A program made the position numbers and the translations under genes. The notes under the pieces were generated by a model. It did no database searches and had not been told where the DNA came from. It was given only the letters and a program-made list of their open reading frames with translations. This document shows positions 1-5,788 of a stretch of DNA of 8,604 bases, piece by piece; positions within the stretch are counted from its first letter, which is position 1; each line of letters begins with the position of its first letter. The DNA is from Thermoplasmatota archaeon (GTDB lineage Archaea; Thermoplasmatota; Penumbrarchaeia; Penumbrarchaeales; Penumbrarchaeaceae), in assembly GCA_030600725.1 (NCBI GenBank), contig JAUVLN010000074.1, forward strand, positions 1 to 8,604. The letters run 5' to 3'.

Positions 1-2094
1 CCGGACGCGAGCCATCCCGATTTCCGATTCAGGTTCGTTACCGAGAGCACGGGCGACAATTTCGGTAACGGGCCCGGTGTTTTCTCCCTTGATGACATAT
101 ATCTTTCACACACCACCCCTTCATTCTGGCTTGAGGGAATCAATACCTCCTGGTCGTTGGGCCATATGGAGGGCGGGAACATCTCCATTATGGTCAACTG
201 CACCTCTCTTCCGGTCGGCAACCACTCCACATACATCTCATTGATCTCGAACGATGATGACGGTTTCCACAGCATCCCTTTGGACCTGGAGGTCAGGGAG
301 AACGTAACACCTATGGCCAATGCGGGGGTAGGCATGGTGATCGATCAGCACGAGGAGGCGCTCTTCAATGGCTCCGGATCGGCCGACAACGTGGGGGTGG
401 TCAACTGGACATGGTATCTGGACGATGGGATCAAGAGCCTCACTCTGTACGGTTCCGAGGTGTCCCACATCTTCCACGAGGCTGGTGGATATGAGGTCCG
501 TCTCACCGTCCGCGATCGCGCATGGAACGTGGACACGGATGTCATCCAGATCATTGTGAACGATATCACGGACCCCATCGCCAATGCGGGAAGGAACATC
601 TCCGTGGACCAGCACGAGGAGGTAACCCTGAATGGGTCCTCCTCCCGGGACAACGTGGGTGTAACGAACTGGACCTGGTCGATAGATACCCACGAGGAGA
701 TCGTGGTTCTGTATGGTTGCCTGACACGCCATGTTTTCCACAAAGCAGGTGAACACATCGTCAACCTGACTGTGAAGGATGGAATGAACAACCTCGGGTA
801 CGACATGATGACCGTGAAGGTAAACGACACCACGGAACCCACCACAGGCCCCATCAGCTCCATTTCCGCAGACCAACATGAGCTGTTTCTTCTTGATGGG
901 ACCAATGCTTCAGACAATGTGGAAGTCATCAACTGGACATGGGATATAGAGGGGGAGAGCACCCTCCTCTACGGGGAGGAGGCTAGCCACATTATCCACG
1001 AGGCGGGCAGCTATCCCGCCAGATTGAACATCTCGGATGGCGAGGGAAACAGATGTGTATCTTCTTTCTTGATCCTCATCAGGGATATCACCCTCCCCGA
1101 TGTAGGTGAATGGAAAGATATGGAACTGGAGCAGGGGGGCACCCTTTCACTGAACGGCACAATATGCACGGATAACGTTGGGATCGTCAACTGGACCTGG
1201 CACATATCCTTAAATGGCGAGAACCTCACCTGTTATGGTCCGGAGCTTGAGATGAATATGTACCGTGCAGGTACATGCTTTATCACATTGACCGTCAAGG
1301 ACGCTGCCGGAAACTGTGCCAACGCCACGTTCAAGGTGCGGGTCCTTGATACTGAATCACCCATTGCTGTTATCGATGGGGACATCGACATCGAACAGCA
1401 CCAGAACCTGATACTGGACGGATCCGGATCCACAGACAACGTGGGAGTCTCCAATTACAGCTGGAACGTTTCAGGAGAGGAGGTTCGGATCAACATATCG
1501 GGACATTTGCTGAACATCACCATGGACCACGCCGGGGATCATATCGTCACCCTGACCGTGAAGGACATCAGGGGAAATACGGGAGAACATAGTATAATTG
1601 TCCATATCATAGACATCACCAAACCCATACTTGATCTCGGGCCTGACATGGATGTTCATGTTAACGATACCATACATCTTTTTGTGAACTTTTCATTCGA
1701 TAACGTGGGTATTGCCAACCATACCTGGTCGATCCACACCGATACGGGCCTCATAGATCTCTATGGCCCTGAACCCAACCTGACGATAGGCCTGTCCGGC
1801 GTTTATGAGTTGAAACTGACCGTGACCGACCACGAGGGGAACACTGCAGTGGATACCCTGCTTATCTATGTCCACGATCAGAAGGGGAGCGTGACGGATG
1901 ATGATGATACGCCCACGGATGACGAAGGGGGTGAAGACGAGATGAACGATGATAGGACCTCGTATCGGTCTATCACGCTTCTGATCATTCTGGCCCTATT
2001 GCTTATCATACTGCTGATCGTTATCTTCTTTATGATAAAAAGGTCCGGAAGTGAAGAAGATGAGATAATGAGCTGGGAGGGCTGGGAAGAGTGA
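1..2094 (+). CDS. Membrane-anchored surface protein with six PKD-like repeats (5' end outside window)
   Basis: The reading frame is open from base 1 to the TGA at 2092-2094, so this is the C-terminal 697 residues of a longer protein. The first ATG at 157 lies inside a folded-domain region and is not the true start. Visible residues 1-38 (ending FSLDDIYLS) resemble the last strands of a MAM or jelly-roll domain. Residues 40-101, with LPVGNHS and SNDDDG, resemble an Ig-like domain. Six PKD-like repeats follow (residues 102-628), then an Asp/Glu-rich linker, a membrane helix (about 658-679), the basic stop KR and a short acidic tail with two Trp near the end. More than 20 N-x-S/T sequons suggest heavy N-glycosylation. 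The protein is therefore probably exported and anchored with its C-terminus inside the cell. The role is unknown; adhesion or cell-envelope structure is only a guess. No enzymatic motif is visible. Confidence 0.85.
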   Translation, partial: PDASHPDFRFRFVTESTGDNFGNGPGVFSLDDIYLSHTTPSFWLEGINTSWSLGHMEGGNISIMVNCTSLPVGNHSTYISLISNDDDGFHSIPLDLEVRENVTPMANAGVGMVIDQHEEALFNGSGSADNVGVVNWTWYLDDGIKSLTLYGSEVSHIFHEAGGYEVRLTVRDRAWNVDTDVIQIIVNDITDPIANAGRNISVDQHEEVTLNGSSSRDNVGVTNWTWSIDTHEEIVVLYGCLTRHVFHKAGEHIVNLTVKDGMNNLGYDMMTVKVNDTTEPTTGPISSISADQHELFLLDGTNASDNVEVINWTWDIEGESTLLYGEEASHIIHEAGSYPARLNISDGEGNRCVSSFLILIRDITLPDVGEWKDMELEQGGTLSLNGTICTDNVGIVNWTWHISLNGENLTCYGPELEMNMYRAGTCFITLTVKDAAGNCANATFKVRVLDTESPIAVIDGDIDIEQHQNLILDGSGSTDNVGVSNYSWNVSGEEVRINISGHLLNITMDHAGDHIVTLTVKDIRGNTGEHSIIVHIIDITKPILDLGPDMDVHVNDTIHLFVNFSFDNVGIANHTWSIHTDTGLIDLYGPEPNLTIGLSGVYELKLTVTDHEGNTAVDTLLIYVHDQKGSVTDDDDTPTDDEGGEDEMNDDRTSYRSITLLIILALLLIILLIVIFFMIKRSGSEEDEIMSWEGWEE
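304..1884 (+). repeat. Six tandem PKD-like domain repeats (coding)
   Basis: Units start near 304, 571, 835, 1096, 1360 and 1624, a period of about 261-267 bases (87-89 residues). Each has a central DNVG-x-x-N-W-T-W type core; unit 3 reads DNVEVINWTW, unit 5 ends NYSW and unit 6 NHTW. Each also has a late AG-x-x-x-x-x-LTV-x-D type strand pair, as in PKD domains, and most end in D-I/T-T before the next unit. The canonical PKD motif WDFGDG is absent; NWTW replaces it. The units have diverged at the DNA level, so this is an old protein-domain repeat and not a recent DNA duplication. DQHE occurs near the start of units 1-3, EQHQ in unit 5, and neither in units 4 and 6. Confidence 0.85.
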
Positions 2095-2136
2095 ATCGGA
2101 ACCTTGAAACCACGATATGATCTGCTCCGGTGGTAT

Positions 2137-2167
2137 GAAAAAATTACGGGGGGCGTCTCCACCCCCC
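2137..2167 (-). terminator. Hairpin plus T run ending the minus-strand gene
   Basis: Six G (2148-2153) pair with six C (2162-2167) around an 8-base loop. Read on the minus strand, the hairpin begins 23 bases after the stop codon ending at 2191 and is followed by a run of six T (complement of 2138-2143). This is the layout of an intrinsic-type terminator for the minus-strand surface protein gene. On the plus strand the hairpin has no T run after it, so termination of the plus-strand gene is not explained. Archaeal termination depends mostly on T-rich tracts, so the stem may be secondary. Confidence 0.55.
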
Positions 2168-2190
2168 ATGGTCTCTCAGCTTTGGTGGTC

Positions 2191-4878
2191 TCACTCGACC
2201 ATGCCCAATGGGGCCTCGTAGTCATCGTCGTCCTCGACCTCGTACTCCTCCGTGGGGTCGTACTCCTCCTCTTCCTCCTCCTCCTCACCGTACTCATCCT
2301 CGGGGACCTCCTCCTCGAAGGCGGACCCGCACTCCGGGCACTCCAGTGCGTCTCCTGAGAGGTTGGCACCGCACTCCGGACACTCGAACAGGTCCTCTTC
2401 GAACTCCGAACCGCAGTTGGGGCAGTCCGACTCGTCCGCTTCAACAACATATCCGCAGGTGGGACAAAGGAACTCACCCTCCATGGGCTCGCCGAACTCC
2501 TCGTGCTGGCGGCCGCGACCACCTCCGAACCTCATGCGGCGGGTATCCTCCTCCGGCTCCTCCTTCTTGTTCATCATCAGCCAGATCACCCAGAAGAGGA
2601 ATATTATCACCACGGCGATGATGAGGAAGTATACCCATATGGGCACCTTATTATCATCCTCATCCGATACGCTCTCGACCTCCATCAATATGGCCCCCAA
2701 GTCTTCGGTATGGCCCGGAACCATCGAGAAGGTCTTCAGTATGTCCTTGTAACCATCCACCTCTATCAGGAGCTCGTAGTCACCCTCGGTGATCTTGTTC
2801 TCGTACCTGAATTCACCGGTTGCCTGCAGCGGTATGGGTACGCCTTCTGTTGCGCCCACCTCTGTCAGGGTGATGTCCACCAGATATGAGGGAAAGGCGT
2901 TCCCGTTCTCATCCTTGACGAAACCCTGAATGCTCCCTGCGGTCACCATTGGTGCGGTGTTGAACACCCAGGAATCCCCGATGAAATCCTTGTACTCATC
3001 CAGAGGCCCTATTGTTTCCTCCACCATGACCGTATATGTGGTGCTGTACTCCAGCGGATAGGTGGGAGAGAGAATGGCAGTATAGTCGGACGCGGAGTAC
3101 TCGACGGTTGCAAGGACCCTCACGCTTCCTCTCATGAGATAGAAGGTATCCTCGTCTATAGTATCCCCATCCATAGGCTCCGGGAAGATCACCCTTACAT
3201 CGGTGTCCACCGGGATCTCGCTTCCTCCTGCCGTGGGATACCTCTCCTCCACACCGATCGTGACCACTCCGCTCTCGGTTGTGAAGTTGGAATAGAACGG
3301 TCCGCTGAAGTAATTGGAGTTCACATCCGTGATGAGAGAGGTCACCTCCACCCTGTAATCCACACCGTTTGCCAGGAGGTACATGGAAGACATTGTCACG
3401 ATGGTGTTGTCATCGGAGAATGAGTACTCAACGGATACAATGGTCCCGTTCTGCATGTTCCTCAGCATCAGCGTCTCCGGACCCACGGATGTCGGGTCCA
3501 GGGGCCTTGAGAACGTAACAGTGATGTCGTCGCCGATGGCGAAACCGGGCTCCCCCTCGGGCGGGTCAACGGAGACCGTGAAGGCCATCTCACCAAGTTC
3601 CATGTCAAGCTCGTTCCACTTCATCGGTATCAGCTGAATATCAGTATACTGGCCGTCCGCATAGCCGGTAAGCGTTACCATCATATCGTAGGTCCCTGCC
3701 ACGAGGTCCGGGAATTCGTAAAGCCCGGTATCATCGGTGGTTGTGGTATCCATGCCGCCTCCCACAAGGGATGCCGTCACGGTCGCTCCCTCCGCGGGAA
3801 GCTCGTCCGGGAGACTTACGGCCCCCATGAGCCCGCAGTTGTTGGTGGGCGTCAAGGTAGCGTTGAACATCAGTGTCTCCCCCGCAGCTACGGTGATAAA
3901 CTCATCATAGGGCATTACCCAGGCCTTGGAGAAGTTCAGACTATATGACCCTTCCTCCAAGTCATATATCGCATAATATCCAGTCTCATTCGTCATGGCA
4001 AGGGCCGAGAAATTCCCCTTCGTTGCATCAACTATGACGCCGATCAAGGGGGTGCCGCCGGTTGTGTTGACATATCCCTCGACGGAAGGGTTCCACAGTA
4101 CATCGAATTCCACGATATCGACGTTGTTCTCAAGGTCGTACGTGTCGTAGGTGACGTTGAACACGGCCCTGTGGGGCCCGCTTGACGAGACGACCCACGT
4201 GTCGAACCCGGATACGAAGAAGTAATCGCCCGGCTGCTTCTGCGAGCTCAGGCTGAAGCTGTCGAGGAGGTCGTTGTAGACCCTCGTATCAGCCGCGACA
4301 TCGTAAATGCTCAGATTGACCATGATGGGGTTGGCCCAGTTTGGCTTGTTCCCGAGGTAGGTGACATTCGCAAGAGGCGTCAACACATCTCCTTTCAAGA
4401 TCTCCGCGCCCGGATCTATGAAAGCGTTCTCTATGGAGAGGTCCTCTACATCCATGAAGATGAAGGTATCATCAAAGGAGGTGAAGTTACCCGAGAGGTT
4501 TGCCTCCACGAGGATATCGAAGATGTCCTCCTCGAAGAGTATATCGCCAATATCAATGGTCCTCTGGCCCTCTGCGTCGATCAGTGTGGGCGCTGGCGTC
4601 GTGTATATGTACTCCTCGTAGAGGGTGGCGTTCCCATCGTATGCGACCTGCACATGGAACTCAATGATCCCGTGATATGATTCGTTCCCCACATTGTCCA
4701 GGGTGGCAAACAGCGTGTGGGTTCCCACCTCGTACTCCCCTCCTGGGCCCACATCACCGTTGATGATAAGCCCGGTCAAACTAACATCTGCCTCCCTCGT
4801 GGGCTCTCCTTCGGCCCAAAAGGGGAGGGCGGTCAGCATAAGCATCACTACAAATATCAACCCCAAGGTCTTTCTCAT
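2191..4878 (-). CDS. Exported multidomain membrane protein with cytoplasmic zinc ribbons
   Basis: This encodes 895 residues from the ATG at 4878. A frame start at 4911 exists, but the ATG at 4878 follows GGGAGG with about 8 bases spacing and begins directly with a signal peptide (MRKTLGLIFVVMLM, possible cleavage after FWA or AEG). In order I see: two CARDB-like beta domains (about 28-263); two carboxypeptidase-regulatory-like domains (264-429; GYYAIYDLEEGSYSL and GLYEFPDLVAGTYDM are their hallmarks); two Big_5-type Ig domains (432-643); a third regulatory-like domain (645-735); and a membrane helix (745-768) followed by KK. The tail holds CxxC pairs at C805/C808, C819/C822, C833/C836 and C847/C850, which form two zinc ribbons, and then a Glu/Asp-rich end. 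The topology should be outside beta domains and inside zinc ribbons. Function is unknown; signalling or assembly of a protein partner at the membrane is only inference. Domain names are judged by eye. Confidence 0.87.
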   Translation of the reverse strand: MRKTLGLIFVVMLMLTALPFWAEGEPTREADVSLTGLIINGDVGPGGEYEVGTHTLFATLDNVGNESYHGIIEFHVQVAYDGNATLYEEYIYTTPAPTLIDAEGQRTIDIGDILFEEDIFDILVEANLSGNFTSFDDTFIFMDVEDLSIENAFIDPGAEILKGDVLTPLANVTYLGNKPNWANPIMVNLSIYDVAADTRVYNDLLDSFSLSSQKQPGDYFFVSGFDTWVVSSSGPHRAVFNVTYDTYDLENNVDIVEFDVLWNPSVEGYVNTTGGTPLIGVIVDATKGNFSALAMTNETGYYAIYDLEEGSYSLNFSKAWVMPYDEFITVAAGETLMFNATLTPTNNCGLMGAVSLPDELPAEGATVTASLVGGGMDTTTTDDTGLYEFPDLVAGTYDMMVTLTGYADGQYTDIQLIPMKWNELDMELGEMAFTVSVDPPEGEPGFAIGDDITVTFSRPLDPTSVGPETLMLRNMQNGTIVSVEYSFSDDNTIVTMSSMYLLANGVDYRVEVTSLITDVNSNYFSGPFYSNFTTESGVVTIGVEERYPTAGGSEIPVDTDVRVIFPEPMDGDTIDEDTFYLMRGSVRVLATVEYSASDYTAILSPTYPLEYSTTYTVMVEETIGPLDEYKDFIGDSWVFNTAPMVTAGSIQGFVKDENGNAFPSYLVDITLTEVGATEGVPIPLQATGEFRYENKITEGDYELLIEVDGYKDILKTFSMVPGHTEDLGAILMEVESVSDEDDNKVPIWVYFLIIAVVIIFLFWVIWLMMNKKEEPEEDTRRMRFGGGRGRQHEEFGEPMEGEFLCPTCGYVVEADESDCPNCGSEFEEDLFECPECGANLSGDALECPECGSAFEEEVPEDEYGEEEEEEEEYDPTEEYEVEDDDDYEAPLGMVE
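2329..2466 (-). other. Double zinc-ribbon segment of the minus-strand surface protein
   Basis: Four CPxCG knuckles (CPTCG, CPNCG, CPECG, CPECG) lie at residues 805-851 and are spaced as two consecutive zinc ribbons of the DZANK or zinc-ribbon type. They follow the membrane helix, so they should face the cytoplasm. All eight cysteines are present. A run of Glu and Asp to the end of the protein (about residues 855-892) follows and accounts for the GAG/GAA-rich low-complexity DNA at about 2215-2320. Confidence 0.8.
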
Positions 4879-4885
4879 ATCCTTT

Positions 4886-4892
4886 GCCTCCC
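4886..4892 (-). promoter_or_regulatory. Shine-Dalgarno site that decides the start at 4878
   Basis: The minus strand reads GGGAGG, then about 8 bases, then the ATG at 4878. The alternative ATG at 4911 has no comparable site at normal spacing and would put an 11-residue, Trp-rich extension in front of a clean signal peptide. Confidence 0.65.
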
Positions 4893-4983
4893 AATAGAAT
4901 GGTCTCCACATATCCTAGTTAACCCTTCTAAGATCCCCAGCGCGCCAACAGCACGCCTAGTCGGTCAAGATAATAGAGCTACC

Positions 4984-4994
4984 ATTATTTATTA
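4984..4994 (-). promoter_or_regulatory. Candidate TATA box for the minus-strand surface protein gene
   Basis: The minus strand reads TAATAAATAAT here, the most AT-rich stretch between the two divergent genes. A start of transcription about 25 bases on, near 4963, would give a leader of about 85 bases. There is no experimental support, and the upstream BRE is not obvious. Confidence 0.35.
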
Positions 4995-5039
4995 GGTTTC
5001 CTAGTGTAATATTGGAAAACCGGACGATCCAGGAGCCAC

Positions 5040-5089
5040 CGGGGCTTGGAAAAGCGTATATTTCGCCCCGTATAACCCCGTTTTCGGGG
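5040..5089 (+). promoter_or_regulatory. GC inverted repeats around the hyp promoter (possible operator)
   Basis: CGGGGC (5040-5045) and GCCCCG (5065-5070) form a 6-base inverted repeat flanking the TATATTT box. Just downstream, CCCCG (5076-5080), a TTTT loop and CGGGG (5085-5089) form a perfect hairpin near the expected transcription start. The CGGGG arm could pair with either CCCCG copy. This could be an operator or an RNA hairpin in the leader; no regulator is identified. Confidence 0.3.
5049..5063 (+). promoter_or_regulatory. Candidate BRE/TATA box of the hyp operon
   Basis: Purine-rich GAAAAGCG (5049-5056) is followed by TATATTT (5057-5063), the order of an archaeal BRE and TATA box. Transcription would begin near 5085-5088, giving a leader of about 40 bases before hypB. 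A second weaker candidate, GTATAA at 5070-5075, lies just downstream. Confidence 0.45.
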
Positions 5090-5125
5090 AGAAACAGCCT
5101 TATCCCACCTTAACATAAGGGGTTC

Positions 5126-5776
5126 ATGCACCAAGTGATGCCCATAGACATGGAGAAGGACCTTCTCGAGGCGAACAGGAAGCTGGCCGCGGAGAACCAC
5201 GATCTGCTGAGCGGATCAGGCGTCAGGTCCTTCGACCTGATGGGTTCGATCGGCTCGGGTAAGACCCTCCTGATCCAGCGGCTCTGCGAGTCCCTGGGGC
5301 AAAAGGGGATCAGATGCGGGGCGGTGCTCGGTGACGTCATGGGAGATGACGATTACAGACGGATCAGCGCCATGGGCATACCCGCCGTCAACCTCAACAC
5401 CGGAAAGGAGTGCCACCTGGATGCGCACCTGACCGAACACGCCCTGGAAGGGATCGACCTTGGGTCTATCGACGTTCTCTTCATCGAGAACGTGGGAAAC
5501 CTCGTTTGTCCCGCCGATTTCCCACTCGGCACCGATAGCAGGATCGTCATCATATCCGTCACAGAGGGGGACGACATGGTGAGAAAACATCCCCTGATTT
5601 TCAAGGAGGCGGAGATAATAGTCATCAACAAGTCCGACCTGGCCTCGATAATGGAGGTGGATGTGAATGTCCTTGTCTCCGATGCGAGGACCGTCAAACC
5701 CAATGCGGAGGTGGTGATCACGAATGCAAAAACGGGAGAGGGGGTGCAGGATCTGATAAGGGCGCTCGGGATCTGA
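5126..5776 (+). CDS. hypB: Hydrogenase nickel incorporation GTPase HypB
   Basis: HypB is the SIMIBI-class GTPase that, with HypA, delivers nickel to the large-subunit precursor of [NiFe] hydrogenase in the cytoplasm. The 216-residue protein has the Walker A motif GSIGSGKT (40-47), the HypB-specific ENVGNLVCP (121-129), NKSD for guanine (168-171), and the metal-site residues C96-H97 and C128 at the dimer interface. The length matches archaeal HypB. The N-terminal CxxCGC nickel motif and His-rich stretch of many bacterial HypB proteins are absent, which is usual in archaea. The start at 5126 gives the typical MHQV N-terminus and follows an AAGGGG-type ribosome site with close spacing. It is the first gene of the hyp operon; hypF begins 12 bases after its stop. 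Confidence 0.96.
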   Translation: MHQVMPIDMEKDLLEANRKLAAENHDLLSGSGVRSFDLMGSIGSGKTLLIQRLCESLGQKGIRCGAVLGDVMGDDDYRRISAMGIPAVNLNTGKECHLDAHLTEHALEGIDLGSIDVLFIENVGNLVCPADFPLGTDSRIVIISVTEGDDMVRKHPLIFKEAEIIVINKSDLASIMEVDVNVLVSDARTVKPNAEVVITNAKTGEGVQDLIRALGI

Positions 5777-5788
5777 AGGGAGAACGAT

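Noticed and set aside
238..962. Long minus-strand frames opposite the PKD repeats
   Set aside because: They lie wholly over a clear repeat-domain protein, show no domain signature and follow from the repeated codon pattern on the other strand.
304..1884. CRISPR array or recent tandem DNA duplication
   Set aside because: The period is about 264 bases, the units are diverged at the DNA level, and the frame is continuous; these are protein domains.
2104..2752. Plus-strand frames opposite the acidic and zinc-ribbon tail
   Set aside because: They read as Leu-, Pro/Arg- or Ser-rich low complexity, the mirror of GAG/GAA/GAC codons of the true minus-strand gene.
4879..4911. Start of the minus-strand surface protein at 4911
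   Set aside because: It has no ribosome site at good spacing and adds 11 residues before an intact signal peptide; the ATG at 4878 has GGGAGG.
4879..5125. tRNA or other RNA gene in the divergent intergenic region
   Set aside because: No cloverleaf, CCA end or conserved T-loop sequence was found; only promoter-like and inverted-repeat elements are visible.
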